A stretch of 64,000 nucleotides of DNA from Flagellimonas algicola (lineage in GTDB: Bacteria > Bacteroidota > Bacteroidia > Flavobacteriales > Flavobacteriaceae): the NCBI RefSeq assembly GCF_005937185.1, contig NZ_VCNI01000002.1, forward strand, positions 930,001-994,000, given 5' to 3'. Positions 9,224 through 17,627 of the stretch are shown one piece after another; within the stretch, counting starts at the first letter, position 1, and each line of letters opens with the position of its first letter. The notes beneath the pieces are model-generated. The model was not told the DNA's origin. It worked only from the letters and a program-made list of their open reading frames with translations, and ran no database searches. The translations under genes were made by a program, and so were the position numbers.

Positions 9224-10090
9224 TTATTGTGAATTGAATACTTCATAAAAGGAAAACAATTGATTCAGGCGCACGCCTTTTTCAGTTTTTTTGAGGGTGC
9301 ACAATTGGTTGTGTGCATCGTGCTCAAAAAAGAGGAGGTAATTGTTTTCGGCAACCGTATTCAAAAAATTAGCCTTTTCTTTTAAGGTTAGTAAGGGTCT
9401 GGTATCATAACCCATAACGTAAGGTAAGGGAATATGCCCAACTGTTGGAATCAAATCTGCAACAAAAACCAAGGTTTTGCCCTTGTAGGTAACATGGGGC
9501 AACATTTGTTTTTCCGTATGTCCATCTGCAAAAAGAATGCCGAACCCCAATTCTGAGCTCTCTTGAAATACGCCTTCTTTTCGATTTACAAAATGAAGTT
9601 GCCCACTTTCTTCCATGGGCAAAAGGTTTTCTTTTAGAAAAGAGGCTTTTTCCCGTGCATTTGGATGGGTTGCCCATTCCCAATGATCTTTATTGGACCA
9701 AAATCGTGCATTTTTAAAAGCGGGTTCATATCCTGTTCTATCCTTGTTCCATTGGATACTTCCCCCACAATGGTCAAAATGGAGATGGGTCAAAAAAACA
9801 TCTGAGATATCATCCCTGTGAAATCCCAATGCTTCCAAAGAGGCATCCAAACTGTGGTTTCCCCAACGATAGTAGTAGCTGAAAAATTTTTCTGATTGCT
9901 TGTTCCCCAGGCCATTGTCAACCAAAATTAGCCTGTCGCCATCTTCAATGAGTAGACAGCGCGCGGCCAAATCGATCATATTGTTGTTATCTGCCGGGTT
10001 GGTTCTGTTCCAAATGGATTTGGGAACCACTCCAAACATGGCACCACCATCCAATTTAAAATTTCCGGTCTCAACGGGATAAACAGTCAT
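9224..10090 (-). CDS. Metallo-beta-lactamase-fold hydrolase
   Basis: The 288-residue protein has no signal peptide and contains the MBL zinc motif 'THLHFDHCGG' (HxHxDH, about residues 99-108), plus later histidines in 'FADGHTE' and 'FEHDAHNQL'. The N-terminus 'DGGAMFGVVPKSIW' is typical of cytosolic MBL-fold hydrolases related to quorum-quenching lactonases and RNase Z-like enzymes. The substrate is not evident. It stands alone, 29 bp downstream of the S8 gene's start and on the same strand as it. Confidence 0.85.
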   Translation of the reverse strand: MTVYPVETGNFKLDGGAMFGVVPKSIWNRTNPADNNNMIDLAARCLLIEDGDRLILVDNGLGNKQSEKFFSYYYRWGNHSLDASLEALGFHRDDISDVFLTHLHFDHCGGSIQWNKDRTGYEPAFKNARFWSNKDHWEWATHPNAREKASFLKENLLPMEESGQLHFVNRKEGVFQESSELGFGILFADGHTEKQMLPHVTYKGKTLVFVADLIPTVGHIPLPYVMGYDTRPLLTLKEKANFLNTVAENNYLLFFEHDAHNQLCTLKKTEKGVRLNQLFSFYEVFNSQ

Positions 10091-10177
10091 TCAGAAAAGC
10101 AAATGGCGTGCAAAATAAGAAAAGCAGACCTTAAATGATTAAAAAACATAGGTTTATTGGCCCTATTTTAACAAAAA

Positions 10178-12367
10178 TCAAACAGGCACGGATTGCCTCA
10201 AAAATTTGGTGAGCTGCTGTCCAAAATAGATCATGGCCTTGGTTTCCTGAACACTCAGCAATCGTTCTTTTTTTAGAATCAATAAGGAGCGCCCGTTGGA
10301 TTCCACATGATAATACGGGTTGCTTTCCAAAAAAAGAATAAGCTCATGGTGGAACAAATGTTGAATCTCCCCGGTTTTCTCTCCACTCAGGAAAAAGCGA
10401 CGGTTAAAATCAGGATGGTTTTCTATGGAAATGTCCTGAAAACCTGCCAGTTTGTATATCCGCTCCAAAAGCCCCTCTTTGTCCAAGGTAAATACCGGAG
10501 TTTCTTCAGGAAGTGTTATATGCATCATGGTTGATTTAATCACTTCCTTGGCCACAAACGCCCCCTCCGTAAATTCCACATCAAAAACAGAACAATTTCC
10601 AGTTTGCTCTGAAAGATGGTTATATAAATAGCTTATCTCACGTGTTCTAAAAAAGACAAAGTCGTTGAGGAAATGGGTCTCGGTATTTTTTTTGGCATCA
10701 TACGCCCAATCAAATTCTAGGGCAGTTTCTTTCAGCCGCGCCTGTCTTTTGGTAAAATACTTTTCAATGGGCTTTAGCGTTTCCAGGGGTATAATTTTAC
10801 GAATGGCAAAGGGATGTTTGGAATCGGCACCGTGTTTGTCCAAGCCCACAATTTCCATGCTTCCGCCCTTTTTTGCAAAAGTGTCCATGTACGTTTCCAA
10901 TCCTTCCATAACCGTATGGTCTACAAAGCCACACATAGATAGGTCTACCACCACCTGTTGGTCTTCTGGAATAGCATCCAGCTTGTTTTTGAGCTTGTAA
11001 AAATTCAGGAAACTGCAGAAATATTTAACGCTAACGTAGTAGTTCTTGTCCTCGGGCTCCTGAAACATTAGAACATTGGGTTTGAACACATTGCCTAAAA
11101 ACAATACAACACTTTTGTTTATGACAATATGCAATATCAAGGTGGTTAATATACCTACGCTGATTCCAGTAATGAGGTTGGTGAACAAGGTGGTAAGCAA
11201 AGTGGTCAGGAAAATCACAATTTGCTCTTTGCCAATTTTGGCCACTTTCCTGAAAGTTTTTGGGGTCGCCAGTTTATAGCCGGTGTAGACCAAAATAGCA
11301 GCTAATGCCGCCAACGGAATCTTCTTTAACTGCTCTTGGAACAATAAGATGAACACCACCAGAAATGTGGCATGGAAGAAGTTGGCCGATCGATTGGTGG
11401 CGCCATTGTTCACGTTCACCGAGCTACGCGCAATTACGGTGACCACATTTAACCCCCCAACCAAACCACTTAAAGATGTTGCTAGGCCGAGCGCTTTTAG
11501 GTCTTTATTTACGTTGGACCTCCTACTTTGAGGGTCTAGTTTGTCCACGGCCTTTATGCTGAGCAGGGATTCGATACTAGCGATAAGTGTTATGGCAAAA
11601 ACACTGATTATAAATTCTTTGTGATGCAACTTGGAAAAATCAGGAAAGGCTAAATTGGAAATCACATTTTCCGGAATGGAAATCAAGTATGAAGGGTCTA
11701 ATGGAAATGGCAAATCCAACCAACCAAAGGAATAGCTAAATCCAACAGATAGAATCAGTATCCACATGGGAGCAGGAATCAGCTGGAAAAAGCGATTCCT
11801 GATTTTGGAATAAAAAACCATGATCAAGAGGCTTATGATTCCAATTCCGGCAGCAACCATCTCTTCAGTTGTTGAGTTTTGAACCAAGTCTGTAAGCCCA
11901 GCAGGTATTTGGGCCAGTAGTTTTACGATGCTGCCATGTTCGTTGTTGTGGCCAATCATGATATGAAACTGTTTGGCGAAAATTCCCCATCCAATGGCGG
12001 CCAACATGCCTTCTATGGCAGAGGCCGGAAAAAAATCGGCTAAGCGACCCATTTTTAGGAAGCCTAGGAGCAACATCAAAATCCCTGAAACCACAATGGC
12101 CGCCAAAGTAAAAAGGTAGCCTTGATATAGGTCACCAGCACCAAGAGTGGTTATGGCTCCAAGAAGTACAATAACCAGACCATTACCCGGTCCGGTTATG
12201 GTAACATTTGAGCCTCCCAGTAAGGCAACAACCGTTCCCCCGACAATGGCAGCAATGATACCTGAAATAGGCGGGGCATCACTGGCTATGGCAAGACCCA
12301 ACCCAAGGGGAAGGGCAATCAAGGACACCACAAAACCCGAAAACAGGTTTTTGGGCAAGTCCTTCAT
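10178..12367 (-). CDS. SulP-family anion transporter with STAS domain and C-terminal extension
   Basis: The ATG at 12365-12367 gives a 729-residue protein starting MKDLPKNLFSGFVVSLIALP, the usual SulP start; an in-frame TTG 33 bp upstream would overlap the UspA stop. Residues 1-440 hold about ten or more hydrophobic segments of the SulP fold. A STAS-like domain follows (about 455-545; 'VVVDLSMCGFVDHTVMEGLE'). A further stretch of nearly 190 residues to the C-terminus, starting near 'ALEFDWAYDAKKN', has no family I recognise. SulP proteins move sulfate, bicarbonate or other anions across the inner membrane. Pairing with UspA and a neighbouring cation/proton antiporter suggests ion or pH homeostasis. 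Confidence 0.9.
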   Translation of the reverse strand: MKDLPKNLFSGFVVSLIALPLGLGLAIASDAPPISGIIAAIVGGTVVALLGGSNVTITGPGNGLVIVLLGAITTLGAGDLYQGYLFTLAAIVVSGILMLLLGFLKMGRLADFFPASAIEGMLAAIGWGIFAKQFHIMIGHNNEHGSIVKLLAQIPAGLTDLVQNSTTEEMVAAGIGIISLLIMVFYSKIRNRFFQLIPAPMWILILSVGFSYSFGWLDLPFPLDPSYLISIPENVISNLAFPDFSKLHHKEFIISVFAITLIASIESLLSIKAVDKLDPQSRRSNVNKDLKALGLATSLSGLVGGLNVVTVIARSSVNVNNGATNRSANFFHATFLVVFILLFQEQLKKIPLAALAAILVYTGYKLATPKTFRKVAKIGKEQIVIFLTTLLTTLFTNLITGISVGILTTLILHIVINKSVVLFLGNVFKPNVLMFQEPEDKNYYVSVKYFCSFLNFYKLKNKLDAIPEDQQVVVDLSMCGFVDHTVMEGLETYMDTFAKKGGSMEIVGLDKHGADSKHPFAIRKIIPLETLKPIEKYFTKRQARLKETALEFDWAYDAKKNTETHFLNDFVFFRTREISYLYNHLSEQTGNCSVFDVEFTEGAFVAKEVIKSTMMHITLPEETPVFTLDKEGLLERIYKLAGFQDISIENHPDFNRRFFLSGEKTGEIQHLFHHELILFLESNPYYHVESNGRSLLILKKERLLSVQETKAMIYFGQQLTKFLRQSVPV

Positions 12368-12396
12368 AAAGTTATTTGTATTGCTGGTTTTGGGCG

Positions 12397-13251
12397 TCAA
12401 CTGGTTTTTCTAACAATTAGTAGGTCGGTTGGTAAATCGGATAAAATATATTCAATGTCATGTGGAAAAATACGGTCAAGTAGCCCGATCTTCTTTGGGG
12501 CGTTCATCACCAAAAGATCTGCACGGATCACTTCGGCATAATGCCCGATGGAATACCCGTGCTTTCCAAAAATACTCTGGGTTTTCACCTTTAGGTTTTC
12601 TAAATGCTCACCTGGAACGGACTTCAGAATTTTTCGAACACGCGAATCTTCCCGATGCTTCAAACGCTCTTTTTGGATGGTGGCCTTTTTTAAGGATTTG
12701 TCATCAGTGATTTCAACAGCCACCTCTTTTTGTCCAATTTCCTCCACAATGGTCAATCTTTTTGCGCCTAGGGCATGTGAGACGTAACAAGCGTTTGAAA
12801 TGGCCAAAGGCGTATCTTCATCTTCCAAACCATTTACCACCACATGCTGGCAGGGCACCCGTTCTTCCGAGGGTTTTATCAACAACAAAACGGAACAGCA
12901 TACTTTTCTGGTGAGCTTTCTTGCAATGGAACCCACATAGAACTGATACAAGTTTTCATGTTGCATTGCTCCCAAAATCAACAAATCAATATTGGATTCT
13001 TGGCAAGTGGCCAACAAAACCTCATCCGGTTTTCCGGTTTTCCACTGGATGGAGACCTCCAATTCCTGGTGTTCCATAATGGACAGAATATCCTTGATCC
13101 GAGCTTCTTTTTTGGCCGTCTTCTCACCTACATGAAGTAAAATTAGTTTGGCTCCAAAGAAATGGGCTATCCTGGAAGTTTCCAGAATATTGGCCCTCAA
13201 AGTTGGAGAGAAAGCAAACCCGAACAAAACGGTTTTAAAAGGTGCGTTCAA
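12397..13251 (-). CDS. Universal stress protein (UspA family), TTG start
   Basis: The 284-residue protein consists of two Usp-like halves. The first begins NAPFKTVLFGFAFSPTLRA, where the usual 'ILVPTDFS' strand lies, and continues 'AHFFGAKLILLHVGE'. The end 'ADLLVMNAPKKIGLLDRIF' with 'DLPTDLLIVRK' is the usual C-terminal strand pair. No ATG exists upstream: reading back from the TTG at 13249-13251 gives TCA, GCT, AAA and then stop TAA. The next ATG would remove the first half-domain, so TTG must initiate. The gene is first in an operon with the SulP transporter and may bind nucleotide and modulate it. Confidence 0.85.
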   Translation of the reverse strand: MNAPFKTVLFGFAFSPTLRANILETSRIAHFFGAKLILLHVGEKTAKKEARIKDILSIMEHQELEVSIQWKTGKPDEVLLATCQESNIDLLILGAMQHENLYQFYVGSIARKLTRKVCCSVLLLIKPSEERVPCQHVVVNGLEDEDTPLAISNACYVSHALGAKRLTIVEEIGQKEVAVEITDDKSLKKATIQKERLKHREDSRVRKILKSVPGEHLENLKVKTQSIFGKHGYSIGHYAEVIRADLLVMNAPKKIGLLDRIFPHDIEYILSDLPTDLLIVRKTS

Positions 13252-13367
13252 TGAAGCTTTTTAAGAATGGGGCTTCAATATAACACAATATGAAGAAAGA
13301 AGTACTCAATGTCAGAAGTTTGACAAAATTCTAAAAGAAAAACGTTAAATTTCAAGAAAACTAACTC

Positions 13368-15194
13368 ATGGTAGAGCTGGCGGGCATCATAATTTTGGGG
13401 ATCATTGCACAATGGGTGGCATGGCGCTTTAAACTTCCCGCAATTTTACCATTGATTTTGATTGGACTTTTGGTGGGTCCCATCGCCACTTTGTACACGG
13501 AGGATGGAGGTAAACTAATAGAGCCCATTTGGAATGGGAAAAAGGGACTTTTCCCAGGGGAGGGCCTTTACTATTTTGTGTCTTTGGCAATTAGCATCAT
13601 CCTGTTTGAAGGAGGACTTACCCTTAAACGGGCCGAAATCAAGAATGTGGGTCCGGTAATCACCAAGTTGATTACTGTGGGAACTGTGGTCACTTTTTTT
13701 GGAGCTGGAGTGGCGGCTCATTACATTTTTGAACTTACTTGGCAAATTTCATTCCTGTTTTCTGCATTGATCATTGTAACAGGGCCAACGGTAATAACAC
13801 CAATTCTAAGAAACATCCCATTAAAAAAAGATGTTTCCGCAGTGCTTAAGTGGGAAGGTATTTTAATTGACCCCATTGGGGCTTTGGTAGCCGTTTTGGT
13901 TTTTGAGTTTATTAGTGTGGGAGAGGGTCAGGCATTTACCAAAACCGCATTGATCGAGTTTGGAAAGATCTTATTGTTCGGGACTACCTTTGGATTTACA
14001 TTTGCCCATGCCTTGGGGTTTGTAATCAAGAAAAACCTGGTGCCGCACTATCTTCTCAATGTGGTTTCACTTTCGGTGGTGTTGTTGGTGTATGTAGAAT
14101 CAGATGTGTTTGCCCATGAATCCGGTTTACTGGCCGTGGTGGTCATGGGGATGGTCATGGGGAACATGAACTTGCCCAATTTGAAGGAGCTTCTTTATTT
14201 TAAGGAATCGCTCAGCGTTTTGTTGATTTCGATCCTATTTATTTTGTTGGCGGCCAATATTAATATTAGCGATCTCGAACTCATTTTTAATTGGAACACT
14301 GCCATTCTGTTTGCTGTGGTTGTTTTTGTGATACGGCCATTGGGGGTTTTTCTAAGTTCCATGGGGTCCGATTTAAAACTGAATGAAAAGCTTTTTATTG
14401 GCTGGGTTGGCCCCAGGGGTATAGTTGCGGCGGGAATAGCTTCGCTATTTGGCTCCAAGTTGTTGAGCAAGGGAGAACCCGGAGCTGAATACATTACGCC
14501 TTTGGTGTTCATGATAGTGCTGGGAACTGTACTATTGAATGCAACTACAGCCCGTTTTGTGGCCAAAATTGTTGGGGTTTTCTTAAAGAAGTCAGAAGGA
14601 GTGTTGATTATTGGCGCTTCCAAAGTATCCCGTCTCATAGGGAACTATCTCAAAAACAATAACCGTCATGTGGTGTTGATAGATAACAACCAGGCCAATA
14701 TTGAAAAGGCCCAACGCTTAGGACTGGAAGCCATGACAGCGGATATCTTTTCGGACTCACTTACGGATAATATTGAGCTGAACGACATGGGGTTTTTGTT
14801 GGCCTTAACGGGAAATTCGGACATTAATGAATTTGCGATAGAAAAATTCCAACGGCAATTTGGCGAAAACGGAGCGTTCAGATTGGTAAACTCCGATGAG
14901 ATGAACGACCCCAACAACAATCCAAAAGAGGGACTGTTCTCCCATACGGACGACTTTATCAAATTGATTGAAGTGGTTCGGAAATATCCAGCCATTCAGG
15001 AAATTGACCTGAGGGACAAGCCACATTATGATGATTTGATCGATCTTGCCAAAAAGGATAGTGAGATCATTCCGGTTTTCACAAAGGCTCCAACCGGGGT
15101 CATCGATATTATCCCGGCAAATAGCAAGGACTTTTCTCCAAATGGGGACGGCTATAAGCTGGTTTATATGGGAAAAACCATCGATATTGACTAA
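13368..15194 (+). CDS. CPA1-type Na+(K+)/H+ antiporter with RCK/TrkA-N domain
   Basis: The 608-residue protein has about 12 membrane segments over residues 1-395 of the CPA1 (NhaP-like) type, with the helix-5-like region 'ALIIVTGPTVITPIL' and 'DPIGALVAVLVFEF'. A TrkA-N nucleotide-binding domain follows: 'EGVLIIGASKVSRLIGNYLKNN' and 'VVLIDNN' form the Rossmann signature. CPA1 proteins exchange cations for protons at the inner membrane, and the RCK-like domain probably gates transport in response to nucleotide. The gene is divergent from the uspA/SulP operon, sharing an intergenic region of 116 bp. Confidence 0.9.
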   Translation: MVELAGIIILGIIAQWVAWRFKLPAILPLILIGLLVGPIATLYTEDGGKLIEPIWNGKKGLFPGEGLYYFVSLAISIILFEGGLTLKRAEIKNVGPVITKLITVGTVVTFFGAGVAAHYIFELTWQISFLFSALIIVTGPTVITPILRNIPLKKDVSAVLKWEGILIDPIGALVAVLVFEFISVGEGQAFTKTALIEFGKILLFGTTFGFTFAHALGFVIKKNLVPHYLLNVVSLSVVLLVYVESDVFAHESGLLAVVVMGMVMGNMNLPNLKELLYFKESLSVLLISILFILLAANINISDLELIFNWNTAILFAVVVFVIRPLGVFLSSMGSDLKLNEKLFIGWVGPRGIVAAGIASLFGSKLLSKGEPGAEYITPLVFMIVLGTVLLNATTARFVAKIVGVFLKKSEGVLIIGASKVSRLIGNYLKNNNRHVVLIDNNQANIEKAQRLGLEAMTADIFSDSLTDNIELNDMGFLLALTGNSDINEFAIEKFQRQFGENGAFRLVNSDEMNDPNNNPKEGLFSHTDDFIKLIEVVRKYPAIQEIDLRDKPHYDDLIDLAKKDSEIIPVFTKAPTGVIDIIPANSKDFSPNGDGYKLVYMGKTIDID

Positions 15195-15250
15195 AATTCC
15201 AACCTAAGGATTTCTCCAAAAAGCACATTTTTAGCAAAAATCCCTTCATC

Positions 15251-15280
15251 CGTCAATTGAAAACGGCCATTCGTCAATTG
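15251..15280. promoter_or_regulatory. Two 9-bp direct repeats 21 bp apart, possible activator site
   Basis: CGTCAATTG occurs at 15251-15259 and again at 15272-15280, in the same orientation and 21 bp start to start, i.e. two helical turns. Two short direct repeats at this spacing are the layout used by LytTR-type response regulators. The site lies 70-99 bp before the ATG of the small lipoprotein gene at 15350, a plausible activator position. The layout is seen directly; the regulator is inferred. Confidence 0.45.
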
Positions 15281-15349
15281 GGAACAAGATTTAGGCCTCA
15301 CTCGGAGGTACATTACCTCAGTTTATTTAATAACCTAAATCTTTTTAAA

Positions 15350-15670
15350 ATGAAAAAGCTTCTATTATCAATTGGATTATTGTCAACTGGAGTATTTATG
15401 GCCTGCTCATTTGATGCCGAACAACAATTTAAAGACGAAGTGCTATCAAATATGGAGGATACTTCGGAAGTTACTACGACAGAATGTTTTTCCTGCACTG
15501 CAGTGAAAAAATTAGAACTAAAAATTTGCATGAATAGGGATAGCACCTATACTATATTTTATGGAGGAGTTAAAATGAAAACCATAAACACCGAAGGCTT
15601 AGAAGGCAAAACACCTAAGGAATTTGTTTCAGAGGGCTGTCAGCTCGATGAATTGGATTTCGGGGATTAA
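15350..15670 (+). CDS. Small cysteine-containing lipoprotein of unknown function
   Basis: The ATG at 15350-15352 gives a 106-residue protein with a clear lipoprotein signal (MKKLLLSIGLLSTGVFMAC); longer versions lack this N-terminus. The mature part has a 'TECFSCTA' CxxC and further Cys in 'LKICMNRD' and 'SEGCQLDEL', so disulfide bonds or metal binding are possible. I recognise no family. The gene ends 7 bp before the convergent lepA stop. A pair of direct repeats upstream hints at regulated expression. Confidence 0.75.
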   Translation: MKKLLLSIGLLSTGVFMACSFDAEQQFKDEVLSNMEDTSEVTTTECFSCTAVKKLELKICMNRDSTYTIFYGGVKMKTINTEGLEGKTPKEFVSEGCQLDELDFGD

Positions 15671-15676
15671 GGGAGT

Positions 15677-17473
15677 TTAGTCGTTTAGTTTTAGAACCGC
15701 CATAAAAGCTTGCTGTGGAATCTCCACATTCCCTACTTGGCGCATGCGCTTTTTCCCCTTTTTCTGCTTTTCCAACAGCTTTCGCTTTCGGGAAATATCA
15801 CCCCCGTAACATTTGGCGGTCACATCTTTTCGAAGCGCTTTAATGGTTTCCCTGGAAATGATTTTGGAACCAATGGCCGCTTGGATTGGAATGTCAAACT
15901 GTTGTCTTGGGATAAGCTCCTTCAATTTTTCGCACATCTTTTTACCAATATGATGGGCGTTGTCAAAGTGAACCAATGCGGATAAAGCGTCAACAGGTTG
16001 TGCGTTTAATAAAATATCCACCCGGACCAATTTGGAGGTTCGCATTCCAATTGGGGTATAATCGAAAGAAGCATACCCTTTTGAAACGGTTTTCAACCGG
16101 TCGTAAAAATCAAAAACGATTTCGGCCAGGGGCATATCAAAAGTAAGCTCAACACGTTCCGTGGTCAAATAGGTTTGATTGGTGATTTGACCCCGCTTTT
16201 CGATACACAGAGACATGACGTTACCCACAAAATCGGCCTTGGTAATAATGGTAGCCTTTATATACGGTTCTTCCACACGATCTACGGTAGAAGGATCTGG
16301 CAAATCCGAAGGATTGTTAACTATGATTGCTGTTTCCCTGTCCTTAGTAGCGAATGCGTGATAGCTAACATTGGGAACTGTGGTAATCACGGTCATGTTG
16401 AACTCCCGCTCCAATCGCTCCTGGATGATTTCCATATGCAACATTCCCAAAAATCCACATCTAAAGCCGAAACCAAGCGCGGCACTGCTTTCTGGTGTAA
16501 ACACCAAAGACGCATCGTTCAGCTGTAATTTTTCCATGGAGGAACGTAGTTCCTCAAAATCTTCGGTATCCACAGGATAAATTCCAGCGAAAACCATAGG
16601 CTTAACGTCTTCAAAACCTTCAATGGCATTTTGGGTGGGTTTGTTGGCATCAGTTATGGTGTCCCCAACCTTGACCTCCCTTGCATCCTTGATTCCAGTA
16701 ATGAGGTAACCCACATCCCCGGAGGAAATAATGGGCTTGGGAACCTGATTTAATTTTAAGGTACCAATTTCATCAGCGAAATAGTCCTTATTGGTGGCCA
16801 CGAACTTGATTTTCTGGCCTTTCCTAATTTCTCCATTGATGACCCTGAAATACGTTTCCACGCCTCTAAACGGATTGTAAACAGAATCAAACACCAAGGC
16901 CTGAAGGGATTCATTTGGGTTTCCTTTGGGAGCGGGAACCCGCTCTATGATGGCTGTGAGAATATTTTCTATTCCAATACCCGTTTTTGCACTGGCAGGA
17001 ATGACTTCTTCTGGAGTACAACCTAAGAGATCAACAATATCGTCTGTGACTTCTTCTGGATTGGCACTGGGGAGATCCACTTTGTTCAGCACGGGAATGA
17101 TCTCCAAATCGTTCTCCAGAGCCAAGTATAAGTTTGAAATGGTTTGAGCTTGAATGCTTTGAGCGGCATCCACCACCAAAAGGGCGCCTTCACAGGCAGC
17201 GATGGAACGGGAAACCTCATACGAGAAATCCACGTGCCCGGGGGTGTCTATAAGGTTGAGCACATAAGTTTCTCCCTCGTGGACGTATTCCATTTGAATA
17301 GCATGGCTTTTGATTGTGATACCACGCTCCCGCTCCAAATCCATATTGTCCAATAATTGATCTTGCTTTTCCCGATCGGTAACAGAACCTGTAAAGTCCA
17401 ACAACCGATCTGCCAAGGTACTTTTGCCATGGTCTATATGCGCAATGATGCAAAAATTTCTAATCTTCTCCAT
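15677..17473 (-). CDS. lepA: Elongation factor 4 (LepA)
   Basis: The 598-residue translational GTPase has G1 '[15 protein letters not shown]', the switch region '[14 protein letters not shown]', G3 'DTPGHVDF' and G4 'NKVDLP', followed by the EF4-specific C-terminal domain ('[22 protein letters not shown]'). EF4 binds ribosomes and promotes back-translocation or initiation fidelity under stress. Length is normal. A GC-rich hairpin sits in its 5' leader at 17484-17501. Confidence 0.97.
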   Translation of the reverse strand: MEKIRNFCIIAHIDHGKSTLADRLLDFTGSVTDREKQDQLLDNMDLERERGITIKSHAIQMEYVHEGETYVLNLIDTPGHVDFSYEVSRSIAACEGALLVVDAAQSIQAQTISNLYLALENDLEIIPVLNKVDLPSANPEEVTDDIVDLLGCTPEEVIPASAKTGIGIENILTAIIERVPAPKGNPNESLQALVFDSVYNPFRGVETYFRVINGEIRKGQKIKFVATNKDYFADEIGTLKLNQVPKPIISSGDVGYLITGIKDAREVKVGDTITDANKPTQNAIEGFEDVKPMVFAGIYPVDTEDFEELRSSMEKLQLNDASLVFTPESSAALGFGFRCGFLGMLHMEIIQERLEREFNMTVITTVPNVSYHAFATKDRETAIIVNNPSDLPDPSTVDRVEEPYIKATIITKADFVGNVMSLCIEKRGQITNQTYLTTERVELTFDMPLAEIVFDFYDRLKTVSKGYASFDYTPIGMRTSKLVRVDILLNAQPVDALSALVHFDNAHHIGKKMCEKLKELIPRQQFDIPIQAAIGSKIISRETIKALRKDVTAKCYGGDISRKRKLLEKQKKGKKRMRQVGNVEIPQQAFMAVLKLND

Positions 17474-17483
17474 ATTCGTATGA

Positions 17484-17501
17484 GCCCCCAGAATCTGGGG
17501 C
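17484..17501 (-). other. GC-rich hairpin in lepA leader
   Basis: GCCCCCAGAATCTGGGGC can form a short stem (CCCCAG/CTGGGG with AAT loop). It lies 11-28 bp upstream of the lepA start and has no U-run after it, so it is not an intrinsic terminator. It could affect lepA translation. Confidence 0.35.
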
Positions 17502-17599
17502 GTTTAAGCATCTGCAAATATAGCTCTTTTAGCTGCCTAGCTCACTGTTTTTTGCAAATATGACTACGGATGGACTTCTACGGCTCTAAATTATTTTCT

Positions 17600-17607
17600 T
17601 AGATTTG
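17600..17607 (+). promoter_or_regulatory. Candidate TAnnTTTG promoter box
   Basis: TAGATTTG fits the Bacteroidota -7 consensus TAnnTTTG and ends 20 bp before the ATG of the outer-membrane receptor gene. No good -33 TTG is seen at the right distance, so confidence is limited. Confidence 0.4.
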
Positions 17608-17627
17608 ATATCCAACCCCAAGACTAA

